A DNA stretch of 64,000 bases. Origin: Caryophanales bacterium UBA4278 (GTDB lineage: Bacteria > Bacillota_I > Bacilli_A > RFN20 > CAG-826). The stretch is taken from assembly GCA_002395065.1 (NCBI GenBank), contig DGVS01000005.1:62001-126000 (forward strand). The letters are read 5' to 3'. Within the stretch, counting starts at the first letter, position 1; every line of letters starts with the position of its first letter. Below are positions 42,462 to 50,679 of the stretch, one piece after another. The notes under the pieces were generated by a model. It searched no databases. It worked only from the letters and a program-made list of their open reading frames with translations, and was not told the origin of the DNA. Made by a program: the position numbers and the translations under genes.

Positions 42462-44273
42462 TTATTTGCCGTTTTTCGTGGTTCGTTTGATATATTCATC
42501 CATGAGCCGTGCCTGCTCGTGAGCGCTTTTTCCTTCAAAAGCTTTCAGTAGCGTGTTTCTCTCATAGACTTTTGTTCTTTCTTCAGCAATGATTTTTTCA
42601 CAATCTTTTAGTGCTTCTAAAGAATATTTGATTGTGGAAATTTTAAACGATAACTTTGTTAACAAATTAATCACGTCTTCCTTAAGATCAACATTTGATA
42701 GTGAAACAATGTCAATCAGTGCACTTGGGGAAACTGGTGCATCGGGATAGTTGTGGACATAGTCCACGATGAAGTTTGCTAACACGCGATACGTCTCAGT
42801 GTAGAAATACTTAATATGTTCTTCGAAGAAAATAACAGCGTCCTTCTCAACCATCATTTGTTCAATGACCATACTTTCAGCGATTTCTAAACGTCGGAGT
42901 TCCTTTGGAACATTTTTGGTTTTATTCTCAACAATCACATCAGTTTTATTACTCATCTGAACTGGTTTTTTACCATCTTTATACTTTTGGACAAGATTAC
43001 GAATCGCTTGTGAAGAAAAACCAGTAATCTTTTCTAGTTTATAAATATAATTGTCAGCATCAAGTTCAGATTTTTGTGTAGCAATCATTGGGACAAAGTG
43101 ATTAATCACTTTCTTCTTATCTTCGCTCGAGCCAAGAGGTGATGTTGTTTCGTAGTAGTTGATTATAAAATCAAATGGATCAACTAATGAATTAACATAT
43201 GTTTTTAAAGCTTCTGGTCCATCTTGTTTGAGGATTTCGTCAGGGTCGCGAAGTTCTCCAGCTTTGCTGACGTATCTTGCGTGGATACGTGCTTCATTAA
43301 GTTGAGAGATGATTTTCATCATCGCTTCTTGACCTGGATGGTCACCATCTAGACAGACACGGACCTCTACATTAAGCTTACGTAGCTCATTAATGTGTTG
43401 TGTTGTCAACTTTGTTGACATTAAAGCAACACATGAGGTCACACCAATGCTATCAAGAGCAAAAACATCCATAAATCCTTCAACAATATAGATGTAGCCA
43501 TCATGTTTCACGGTCTGCTTAGCGTTGTTATAGTTGTATAAAACATTACCTTTGGTAAAGATTCGTGTTTCAGGGGAATTTACATATTTTGGAGCATCAT
43601 CTCCACTGGTCATTTTGCGAGCTGAAAAACCGACAACTTGTCCGCTCTTATCGCAGATTGGGAAGATTAATCTTCCAGCATTATTGTCGCTCATGCCACT
43701 AGTTTGTAGTAAAGCGATGCCTGTATCTTGAATGTTCTTAAAAGAAAATCCTTTTTGCTTCAAGTAGTCAATTGTCAGTTTTCCATCGCTTAAGGAATAA
43801 CCTAATCCGAATTTGGTTTGTTGATCATTGCTAATTTGTCTTTTCTCGAGATAATCTCGAGCTACTTTACCTTCATCAGTCATTAAACAATATTTATAGA
43901 ACTTATGAAGTTCAGTAATACAGTTATAGATTGGAACTAAATCGGTATCGACAGGTTTTTGATATGTCTTCTTATGAAGACGCGGATCATCATAACCAAT
44001 AATTTCGGCTACTTTACGAACCGATTCTTCGAAGGTGCATTTTTCATACTTTTGGACGAATGTAAAAACATCACCACCAATATTGTCAACAAAACATCTA
44101 AATGTTTGATGTTCTTTAGAAATCTGCATTGATGGTTTGTGGTCATCATGGAATGGGCAGATACAAACATAATTGCGTCCTTTCTTTTGAACGCTTGGCA
44201 AAAAATACGAGATGATATCAACAATATCAGCACGTTCTTTAATTTCTTTTAAAACGTCATAATCAATTGCCAT
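42462..44273 (-). CDS. dnaG: DNA primase
   Basis: A 603-residue primase that makes RNA primers at the fork. The N-terminal zinc domain has CPFHDDHKPS near 39, but the last ligand is unusual: the typical C-F-x-C reads C-F-V-D (Cys60, Asp63). The TOPRIM catalytic core (EGFMDVFAL near 265, SCVALMSTKLT near 280, CLDGDHPGQEA near 310) is intact, and the C-terminal helicase-binding domain follows. No ribosome-binding site is visible; TATAAA lies 8 bases before the ATG within the glyS-dnaG gap. It is followed by sigA. Confidence 0.95.
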   Translation of the reverse strand: MAIDYDVLKEIKERADIVDIISYFLPSVQKKGRNYVCICPFHDDHKPSMQISKEHQTFRCFVDNIGGDVFTFVQKYEKCTFEESVRKVAEIIGYDDPRLHKKTYQKPVDTDLVPIYNCITELHKFYKYCLMTDEGKVARDYLEKRQISNDQQTKFGLGYSLSDGKLTIDYLKQKGFSFKNIQDTGIALLQTSGMSDNNAGRLIFPICDKSGQVVGFSARKMTSGDDAPKYVNSPETRIFTKGNVLYNYNNAKQTVKHDGYIYIVEGFMDVFALDSIGVTSCVALMSTKLTTQHINELRKLNVEVRVCLDGDHPGQEAMMKIISQLNEARIHARYVSKAGELRDPDEILKQDGPEALKTYVNSLVDPFDFIINYYETTSPLGSSEDKKKVINHFVPMIATQKSELDADNYIYKLEKITGFSSQAIRNLVQKYKDGKKPVQMSNKTDVIVENKTKNVPKELRRLEIAESMVIEQMMVEKDAVIFFEEHIKYFYTETYRVLANFIVDYVHNYPDAPVSPSALIDIVSLSNVDLKEDVINLLTKLSFKISTIKYSLEALKDCEKIIAEERTKVYERNTLLKAFEGKSAHEQARLMDEYIKRTTKNGK

Positions 44274-44289
44274 AAACTTTGTTTATAAT

Positions 44290-44318
44290 CTACTAAATAT
44301 TTACTAATTAATTACTAA
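44290..44318 (-). repeat. TTAGTAR 11-base-period element 4 (glyS-dnaG)
   Basis: On the - strand TTAGTAA, TTAGTAA and TTAGTAG occur at exact 11-base steps (plus-strand positions 44312-44318, 44301-44307, 44290-44296). The glyS stop TAG lies within the first unit, and the element is in the sense orientation of glyS. Confidence 0.85.
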
Positions 44319-45682
44319 TCAATAATTTTGCTTTCTAAGAATTCTCTAACCTTTTCAATCGGCATTCTTTCTTGTTTCATGCTGTCACGATCACGCACAG
44401 TCACACATCCATCGTTAGCAGTTTCAAAGTCTACTGTTATACAGTAAGGTGTGCCAATAGCATCTTGTCTACGGTAGCGTTTTCCAATGCTTGCGGTTTC
44501 ATCATAAGTGACGGAAAAGTACTTATTTAGCATAGCTAAAACTTCCTTTGCTTGTTCATTGAGCTGTTTACTTAATGGAAGAACCGCTGCTAAATATGGA
44601 GCGACTTTTGGACTGAAATGCATCACAATACGTTTGTCATTTTCGAGTTGTTCAACATCGTATGCTTCGCATGCGAGCATAAGGAAGATTCTTTCAACAC
44701 CCATTGAAGGTTCGATACAATATGGAACATATTTTTCGTTCGTTTCTGGATCGAGATATTCAAGTGATTGTCCGCTGGCATCCATATGGCGTTTGAGATC
44801 GTAATCTGTTCTATCGGCTACGCCGAGAATCTCTCCCCAGCCAAATGGGAACTTATATTCAACGTCACATGTTGCTTTGCTATAGAAAGCAAGCTCTTCT
44901 GGTTCATGATCCCTATAGCGAAGATTTTCTTCTTTAATGTTGAATGATTCGAGGAAATGCAAACAATATTCTTTCCAGTAGGAAAACCACTCTAAATCAG
45001 TTCCAGGCTTACAGAAAAATTCCATTTCCATTTGTTCGAATTCGCGAACGCGGAAAATGAAGTTTCCTGGAGTAATTTCGTTGCGGAATGATTTACCAAT
45101 ATTGCAGATACCAAATGGAATTTTGCGACGAGATGTTCTTTGAACATTTTTAAAATTCACGAACATACCTTGTGCAGTTTCCGGACGAAGATAGACAAGT
45201 GATTCACTTGCTTCAGTAACTCCAATGTGTGTGCGGAACATCATATTGAACTGACGAATGTCAGTAAAGTTTGATTTTCCACAAACTGGACATTTAACCT
45301 TCTTTTCACGAATAAATTCCATTAATTGATCATTGTTCATTTTATGAACATCAACATCTGGATATTGTTCTTCGATCAGGTTGTCAGCACGGTGACGAGC
45401 ATGACATTCCTTGCAGTCAATTAACGGATCAGCAAAAGTAGCAACGTGTCCAGTTGCTTTCCAAACGCCAGGATTCATCAGAATCGCTGCATCAACTCCA
45501 ACATTTGTTGGAGATTCATGAACAAACTTTTTCCACCAGAGCTTTTTAATGTTGTTTTTTAATTCAACACCTAAAGGACCGAAATCCCAGGAGTTGGATA
45601 GTCCACCATAGATTTCACTATCTTGGTAGACAAAACCGCTCGTGATTAAATGATTTACGATTTCGTCAAATTTCTTTTCCAT
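44315..45682 (-). CDS. glyS: Glycyl-tRNA synthetase (homodimeric type)
   Basis: A 455-residue class II synthetase of the alpha2 (GlyQS-like) type. GFVYQDSEIYGG near residue 15, a zinc-binding C-x-x-C pair (CKECHARH near 80, CPVCGKSNF near 125), motif 2 FRNEITPGNFIFRVREFEQ near 200, motif 3 SMGVERIF near 320 and a C-terminal anticodon domain are visible. The start at 45682 follows GAGG at 8 bases. No T-box leader is present in the 93-base gap upstream. It lies between recO and dnaG as in many Firmicutes. Confidence 0.96.
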   Translation of the reverse strand: MEKKFDEIVNHLITSGFVYQDSEIYGGLSNSWDFGPLGVELKNNIKKLWWKKFVHESPTNVGVDAAILMNPGVWKATGHVATFADPLIDCKECHARHRADNLIEEQYPDVDVHKMNNDQLMEFIREKKVKCPVCGKSNFTDIRQFNMMFRTHIGVTEASESLVYLRPETAQGMFVNFKNVQRTSRRKIPFGICNIGKSFRNEITPGNFIFRVREFEQMEMEFFCKPGTDLEWFSYWKEYCLHFLESFNIKEENLRYRDHEPEELAFYSKATCDVEYKFPFGWGEILGVADRTDYDLKRHMDASGQSLEYLDPETNEKYVPYCIEPSMGVERIFLMLACEAYDVEQLENDKRIVMHFSPKVAPYLAAVLPLSKQLNEQAKEVLAMLNKYFSVTYDETASIGKRYRRQDAIGTPYCITVDFETANDGCVTVRDRDSMKQERMPIEKVREFLESKIID

Positions 45683-45775
45683 TTTGGTTACCTCAATAAA
45701 ATTGAATGCTAAATATAATGTGTTTGAAAGCACATCTTGTCAACCTACTATGAGTGTATTTTAGTGAATTTTTAG

Positions 45776-46489
45776 TTAATTTTGAAGTAATTTCAGTGAA
45801 TTTATTGAAAATTCAACCGTTCCTAGAATGAATTCCTCAAGTAGAGAGAGAATAACGAGACATTCATCTTTCTCAAAAGATATATGGTCATACAATTCTG
45901 GCTGGACCATAAAAATATAACGGATTATTTTTAATAAACGTGGTGATAATTTAGCCCCGTTTTGGCCATCAAAACAATTTCGACAGATAAATCCTCCAGT
46001 TGAAGTGTTTACCGCCACTATGTCGTCTTTTTGACCACATTTTTGGCATCCTTTAATGTTCCAGCCATATCCTGATTCATTTAAAATGAAGGCCAGATAG
46101 ATAATTGCCAAAGTATAATGATCAAAACCTTGTTCTAAAAGCTCAACAATACGTTTGATTGGTTTATAAGCTTTGTAGAGCTCTTTTTCCGGAAGAAACT
46201 TAATCGTCACTTCACTTAAAAAGTCAAACATTAGTAAGCCTTGATAAGATTCTCGAAGCTTTGAATGGGAATTCACTACGTTTCCTGTCTTTAAAGACAG
46301 GCCATCTTTGGTTTTCATAATGTCAAAGTGTGATTCGGCAAATGGAAGTAAACTAAAAGAATTCTTTGAGTGGATTTTACGAACCCCACGAGCTAAAAAA
46401 GAAAACGATGATCTTTCGTTAATAACGTTGACCATTGCATCATAATCACGGAATGGATTTAGACGTAGAACAAGACCATCGATTTCCAT
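45776..46489 (-). CDS. recO: DNA repair protein RecO
   Basis: A 237-residue protein with the N-terminal OB fold (VLRLNPFRDYDAMVNV near residue 6), a helical middle and a four-cysteine zinc motif (CQKCG near 148, CRNC near 172). It loads RecA in gap repair with RecR. The start overlaps the last base of the era stop. It is followed by a 93-base gap and then glyS. Confidence 0.94.
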   Translation of the reverse strand: MEIDGLVLRLNPFRDYDAMVNVINERSSFSFLARGVRKIHSKNSFSLLPFAESHFDIMKTKDGLSLKTGNVVNSHSKLRESYQGLLMFDFLSEVTIKFLPEKELYKAYKPIKRIVELLEQGFDHYTLAIIYLAFILNESGYGWNIKGCQKCGQKDDIVAVNTSTGGFICRNCFDGQNGAKLSPRLLKIIRYIFMVQPELYDHISFEKDECLVILSLLEEFILGTVEFSINSLKLLQN

Positions 46490-47361
46490 TATTTGTATCC
46501 TAATTCTTTTAATAATCTTTGATTATTGAGCCAATCCTCTTTGACAGAAACGAATAATTCAAGAAAGATTTTCTTTCCATAATACTCTTCAAGATCTTCG
46601 CGAGCTTTCATTCCAATAGCTTTAATTCGCTTACCATTTTTACCAATCACAATACCTTTGTGCGATTCTTTATCAACTATAATAGTTGAACGAATGATAC
46701 ATTTGCCTTTTTGATTCTTAATGTCGTCGACACGAACAGCAAGATTATGTGGAACTTCGTCTTTGAGAAGGTTTAGAAGTTTTTCACGAATCACTTCCGA
46801 AACAAAGAATGATGGATCTTTATCGGTGAGAGCATCTTTTTCAAAATATCGCGGTCCTTCTTTGATAAGAGGTTTGATTTTCTCTAAAAGAGAATCGATA
46901 CCAAAGTTTTCGATTGCAGACATCTCGATAATTTCTGCTTTTGAATAGACTTCATGATATTTTGCTTTGATTTCTTCAACCTCTGGTAAACGTAACAAAT
47001 CAATTTTATTGATTACTACAAATAAAGGCGTCTTTTTATCAATCTTGTCTTCAATAACTTGATCGCCAGCATCAAATTTTCTTGAACCATCCACCACAAG
47101 CACTATCGCATCAACATCTTTAGTCGAAGCAAATGCTTGTTGGTTCATATATCGTCCAAGGGAATGATGGGCTAAATGAATTCCTGGAGTGTCAATGAAG
47201 ATAATTTGGTATTCGTCATCATCATAAATTCCTTTAATGGAATTGCGAGTTGTTTGGGCTTTTTCGGTCACAATTGAAAGTTTTCGCTCTAAAAGAGCGT
47301 TGATGATGGTTGACTTACCAGCGTTTGGTCGGCCAATAATTGCGACAAAGCCACTTTTCAT
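46489..47361 (-). CDS. era: Ribosome-assembly GTPase Era
   Basis: A 290-residue GTPase with G1 GRPNAGKST near residue 10, G2 TTRNSIKGI near 38, G3 DTPG near 58, G4 NKID near 120 and the C-terminal KH domain with GIVIGKNGKRIKAIG near 235. It binds the 3' end of 16S rRNA during 30S maturation. It is coupled to cdd upstream and recO downstream by TAATG overlaps, so cdd-era-recO are one transcript. Confidence 0.97.
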   Translation of the reverse strand: MKSGFVAIIGRPNAGKSTIINALLERKLSIVTEKAQTTRNSIKGIYDDDEYQIIFIDTPGIHLAHHSLGRYMNQQAFASTKDVDAIVLVVDGSRKFDAGDQVIEDKIDKKTPLFVVINKIDLLRLPEVEEIKAKYHEVYSKAEIIEMSAIENFGIDSLLEKIKPLIKEGPRYFEKDALTDKDPSFFVSEVIREKLLNLLKDEVPHNLAVRVDDIKNQKGKCIIRSTIIVDKESHKGIVIGKNGKRIKAIGMKAREDLEEYYGKKIFLELFVSVKEDWLNNQRLLKELGYK

Positions 47362-47762
47362 TATTTGAGATCGTCAGCAGAGAAGGCGTATGGAAGAAGT
47401 TCTTTGATTGTTGTTTCTTCAACTTGGCCTTTGAGATTAGACATATAAATTGGAGCACTACTAGGGAAAATTTCACTTAAAACTTGGCGGCAGGCTCCGC
47501 ACGGTGAACATGGATCATCTGAAGCGGCACAAAGTGCCATGGCGACAAAATCTTCTTTTTTCTTACCGTGCATATAGGCGTTATAAAGAGCGTTTCTTTC
47601 AGCACACATGCAAAGTGGGTAAGAAGAGTTTTCTATGTTTGCTCCAACATAAACTTCGCCATCTTTACATAGTAAAGCGGCTCCGACAGCAAAGTTGGAA
47701 TATGGAGAATAAGAAAGTTTACGGGCTTCCTTAGCTCTTTCGATTAGTTCTTCTTTTGTCAT
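47361..47762 (-). CDS. cdd: Cytidine deaminase
   Basis: A 133-residue zinc deaminase converting cytidine or deoxycytidine to uridine forms. SPYSNFAVGAAL near residue 18, the active-site CAERNALYNA near 52 and PCGACRQVLSE near 88 are complete. It overlaps ybeY by four bases (ATGA) and era by one. With deoB and deoC in this window it outlines a nucleoside salvage route. Confidence 0.96.
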   Translation of the reverse strand: MTKEELIERAKEARKLSYSPYSNFAVGAALLCKDGEVYVGANIENSSYPLCMCAERNALYNAYMHGKKKEDFVAMALCAASDDPCSPCGACRQVLSEIFPSSAPIYMSNLKGQVEETTIKELLPYAFSADDLK

Positions 47763-48211
47763 TTTCGACCTCCAAGGATTTCATCCTGTAATGCAAACAT
47801 CTTCACTTCGTCTTCTTTTGTCATGTGGTCATAACCAAGTAAATGGAGTAAACCATGAACGAACAGGAATGAGAATTCTCTTTTAAGAGAATGTTCATAT
47901 TCTTTAGCTTGTTCCTCGGCTTTCTCAAACGAAATGAGAATTGTTCCCAATGAAATCTGATTTTGACCAACAAGAGTTGTTTCGTCTTTGTCATCTAAGA
48001 AGGCAAAGCTAATGACATCAGTTGGACGATCAACACCGCGATAAGTTTTGTTTATTTGATGAATAAACTTGTTATCAACGATATTTACATCAACTAAGTA
48101 TTCATCTTTAAGATGAAGGTGATTAAAAACTTTTTTCGCAAGGTCATTAAAGACGGAGTCGTACTCGTCATAGGTTTTTGGACCTTGGTTGATGTAGTCG
48201 AGTTCAATCAT
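47759..48211 (-). CDS. ybeY: Endoribonuclease YbeY
   Basis: A 150-residue metalloendonuclease for 16S rRNA 3' processing and ribosome quality control. The three-histidine zinc motif HGLLHLLGYDH near residue 113 and YRGVDRPTDVISF near 58 identify it. An extended -10 (TGTTATAAT) ends 9 bases before the ATG, so the mRNA leader would be only ~2-3 bases and no ribosome-binding site exists. PhoH and the HD phosphodiesterase that usually precede ybeY in Bacillus are absent here. Confidence 0.95.
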   Translation of the reverse strand: MIELDYINQGPKTYDEYDSVFNDLAKKVFNHLHLKDEYLVDVNIVDNKFIHQINKTYRGVDRPTDVISFAFLDDKDETTLVGQNQISLGTILISFEKAEEQAKEYEHSLKREFSFLFVHGLLHLLGYDHMTKEDEVKMFALQDEILGGRK

Positions 48212-48220
48212 TGGGCCGAT

Positions 48221-48229
48221 ATTATAACA
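48221..48229 (-). promoter_or_regulatory. Extended -10 promoter of ybeY-cdd-era-recO, nearly leaderless
   Basis: TGTTATAAT on the - strand with a 9-base gap to the ybeY ATG. No ribosome-binding site is present. Confidence 0.65.
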
Positions 48230-48246
48230 TGTTTTATAAAACTAGT

Positions 48247-49419
48247 CTATAAGCCGCACTTATCATAAAACTGAGCTAGGTTTTTGAGATCTTCTTGGCG
48301 ATTAGTTAAATGGTTGAATATCAGCGAAATTCCTTGTCCGATAACGAAGTAAATTCCAAAGTGGAAAACTGCAAAATTGGCAGACATGTTGTTCGACAAA
48401 ATCATCATGAATAATGTTAATAACATTAGAACCAATTGAAAGAAACAGTTTCTTGTTGTAATCGCCATACCAAATTGATTGCTCTTTTTATTTAAAGAAA
48501 GCAAAGTTGGAATCGCTTGGTCGGCATGATCAAATGCAACCGATTCTTGATGTGACATTTCTTGAATTGCTTCATCATCATGGCGTTGAGTAATGTATTT
48601 TTCCACGGCTTTATAAATCGCAATTAGAGCAATGACGAGTAGATTCTTTGGCTCGTTAAGAGAAATTAAGACTCCCAAAATTATCGCTAGTGAAGCAAAG
48701 ACGACCATTGATTTTGATGATTGAAAAAGTTTCACTTTAACACCAAGAAATTTTTTATAATCATCATAATTTTGATTAGCTTCTTTTCTAAAGAAAAGCG
48801 GAATATAATGAGCATCGAAATAGTCGCTCATTTTTAACAAGTACCAATTCTCGAAAACCTCGACCAAAATTAAGAACATTATCAGCATAAAAATGAACGG
48901 AACATTTTCGCTCATATTCATTAAATAAAAGTCGAGTCCAAGCATTCCAATTAGTACTGCTGCCACCACTAAATGAACAATTCCGTACGAAACGGGCATT
49001 AGTCGTGGTTTGTCCGCTTTAAATTTTCGGTCGAGTTCTTCGTTGTCGATAACTAAACAGTGTCCAGAATAGACTTTTAGGAAGTCGTTTTCATGGATTT
49101 TCAGTTTGCCTCGAGCTGGGTCTAAAACATAGAAATAATTTTTTCTAATTTTTTTTAGTACAACCATATGATTCCCAGCTAATTGAACTAGAATTGGCAG
49201 CTTTTGCTCTTTCATTTTTTTAAATTCTAGTTCATAACCAGCAAGATTAACTTGATGTGTCGCTGCAATCTCAATTAAGTCCAAAAACGAATAGTGTTCA
49301 CTTTGTGAACCTTTTTGCAAATAAAGATAGTTTTGGTTCTTCGAAATAATTGAGAAGAGCATCTTTAGTGCAGCGAACCCACAATCATGTTCGTTGCCTT
49401 GATAACAAAAATTTTTCAT
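48247..49419 (-). CDS. C39-family peptidase fused to six membrane segments, no ATPase
   Basis: A 390-residue protein. Residues ~1-130 match a C39 (double-glycine leader) peptidase with a full active site: Gln7, Cys13 in H-D-C-G-F-A-A, His84 in N-H-M-V-V-L, and Asp100 in V-L-D-P. Residues ~142-375 hold six hydrophobic segments spaced like an ABC exporter membrane domain. The nucleotide-binding domain of peptidase-containing exporters is missing: no Walker A, signature or Walker B, and the stop is followed directly by ybeY. GGAGGG precedes the ATG. It could be a truncated exporter, a stand-alone membrane protease, or a partner for a separate ATPase. No small double-glycine peptide gene is seen beside it. 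Confidence 0.75.
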   Translation of the reverse strand: MKNFCYQGNEHDCGFAALKMLFSIISKNQNYLYLQKGSQSEHYSFLDLIEIAATHQVNLAGYELEFKKMKEQKLPILVQLAGNHMVVLKKIRKNYFYVLDPARGKLKIHENDFLKVYSGHCLVIDNEELDRKFKADKPRLMPVSYGIVHLVVAAVLIGMLGLDFYLMNMSENVPFIFMLIMFLILVEVFENWYLLKMSDYFDAHYIPLFFRKEANQNYDDYKKFLGVKVKLFQSSKSMVVFASLAIILGVLISLNEPKNLLVIALIAIYKAVEKYITQRHDDEAIQEMSHQESVAFDHADQAIPTLLSLNKKSNQFGMAITTRNCFFQLVLMLLTLFMMILSNNMSANFAVFHFGIYFVIGQGISLIFNHLTNRQEDLKNLAQFYDKCGL

Positions 49420-49485
49420 ATTTGTCCCTCCATATTCTTTATTCGTAAAAATTGATCAAAAGTGTTCAAAAAAATTTTTAAAACA

Positions 49486-49514
49486 ACAAAAAAAGTGACC
49501 GACAAGCGATCACT
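49486..49514 (-). terminator. Terminator after rpsU
   Basis: On the - strand AGTGATC pairs with GGTCACT (one wobble), followed by seven Ts. It separates rpsU from the C39 gene. Confidence 0.85.
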
Positions 49515-49533
49515 AATTTTTATGTTTTTATAA

Positions 49534-49707
49534 TTAATAAGATTTACGTCTGGCCATTTCGCTTTTCATTTTGCGTTTGAGGCCTGGTTTTAAGTAGAAC
49601 TCACGTTTGCGTGCTTCGAGAAGGACGCCACTTTTGTTCACTTGACGTTTGAAACGACGAAGAGCTTCATCTAAGCTTTCGTTTTCACGAACGATTGTCT
49701 TTGGCAT
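49534..49707 (-). CDS. rpsU: 30S ribosomal protein S21
   Basis: A 57-residue basic protein read directly from the - strand. It starts MPKTIVRENESLDEALRRFK and continues with the family's R-Q-V-N-K-S-G and K-R-E-F-Y-L-K-P-G stretches, ending in basic residues. GAGGAGGTG precedes the ATG. It completes the 30S decoding centre late in assembly. It follows deoC closely, an unusual partner; in Bacillus rpsU is upstream of yqeY. Confidence 0.96.
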   Translation of the reverse strand: MPKTIVRENESLDEALRRFKRQVNKSGVLLEARKREFYLKPGLKRKMKSEMARRKSY

Positions 49708-49725
49708 ATGTTTTCACCTCCTCTT

Positions 49726-50370
49726 TTATTCACCTTTGACGATTTTGACACCACAGGAAGCACCAATTCGAGATGCTCCAGCTTCAACCATCGCCATTGC
49801 TTCTTCACGATTGTGAATTCCGCCGCTGGCTTTGACACCAACGTTTGGTCCAACAGCTTTGCGCATTAATTTTACAGCGTGAGTTGTGGCACCACCTGTG
49901 GAGAAACCGGTTGATGTTTTCACATAATCTGTACCGCCTTTAACACAAGCTTTGCAGCATTCCGTGATTTCTTCATCAGTTAATAAACATGTTTCTAAGA
50001 TCACCTTAAGAAGGATCTTTCCACATGCTTTTTTGACTAACTTAACTTCGTTAGCAATAAATTCGTAGTCATGGGCTTTCGCCATTGAATCATTGAGAAC
50101 CATATCAACTTCGGTTGCTCCGGCTTTGATAGCTAATTTAGCTTCATAAGCCTTTGATTCTGGAAGTGTGGCACCTAGTGGAAATCCAACAACTGTGCAA
50201 ACCTTGACATCGCTGCCTTTTAAAATTTTTGCAGCTAGTGGAACGAATCCTGGGTTAACACACACGGACATAAAATGATATTCAAGAGCTTCTTTGCAGA
50301 GTTTTTTAATTGCTTCTGGGGAAGCATCTTGTTTTAACAAGGTGTGGTCAATGAGTTTGTTAAGTTCCAT
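49726..50370 (-). CDS. deoC: Deoxyribose-phosphate aldolase
   Basis: A 214-residue class I aldolase that splits deoxyribose 5-phosphate into acetaldehyde and glyceraldehyde 3-phosphate. IDHTLLKQDA near residue 7, the Schiff-base Lys in DYVKTSTGFSTGGAT near 148 and VGVKASGGIHNREEA near 178 are conserved. It works downstream of DeoB, encoded 27 kb away. Flanked by rpmF and rpsU on the same strand. Confidence 0.96.
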   Translation of the reverse strand: MELNKLIDHTLLKQDASPEAIKKLCKEALEYHFMSVCVNPGFVPLAAKILKGSDVKVCTVVGFPLGATLPESKAYEAKLAIKAGATEVDMVLNDSMAKAHDYEFIANEVKLVKKACGKILLKVILETCLLTDEEITECCKACVKGGTDYVKTSTGFSTGGATTHAVKLMRKAVGPNVGVKASGGIHNREEAMAMVEAGASRIGASCGVKIVKGE

Positions 50371-50388
50371 GTTTAATTCTCCGAATTA

Positions 50389-50586
50389 TTATTTTTCTTC
50401 TTCAGCCTTTTTGACTTGCTTAACAACTTCTTTACCGTTATAGTAACCACATTTTGGGCAAACGTTGTGGGACTTAATTGTAGCTCCACAGTTTGGGCAT
50501 GTGACTAAACCGCTAACAGATAATTTGAAGTGTGTACGACGTAATCTTTTTGCTGTTTTTGAAGTTCTTCTAAATGGTACTGCCAT
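50389..50586 (-). CDS. rpmF: 50S ribosomal protein L32
   Basis: A 65-residue protein: basic N-terminus A-V-P-F-R-R-T-S-K-T-A-K-R-x-R-R-T-H-F, then a zinc ribbon with CPNC near 30 and CPKCGYYNGKEV near 43. GGAGG lies 8 bases before the ATG, and TATAAT sits 20 bases upstream of the start. It is followed by deoC after 18 bases. The Cys-containing form indicates zinc binding. Confidence 0.95.
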   Translation of the reverse strand: MAVPFRRTSKTAKRLRRTHFKLSVSGLVTCPNCGATIKSHNVCPKCGYYNGKEVVKQVKKAEEEK

Positions 50587-50606
50587 ATCTAAATCCTCCG
50601 ACGAAG

Positions 50607-50612
50607 ATTATA
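50607..50612 (-). promoter_or_regulatory. -10 box of rpmF
   Basis: TATAAT on the - strand, with a ~15-base leader carrying GGAGG. It probably drives rpmF-deoC-rpsU. Confidence 0.6.
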
Positions 50613-50679
50613 TCTTAATTACTCATCAATTCAATAAAATTTTAGACAATGTTTAATTTTTCTATATTTTCTATCGAAT

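Noticed and set aside
48247..49419. Complete bacteriocin exporter operon
   Set aside because: No ATPase domain, accessory protein, immunity gene or double-glycine precursor gene is seen between ybeY and rpsU.
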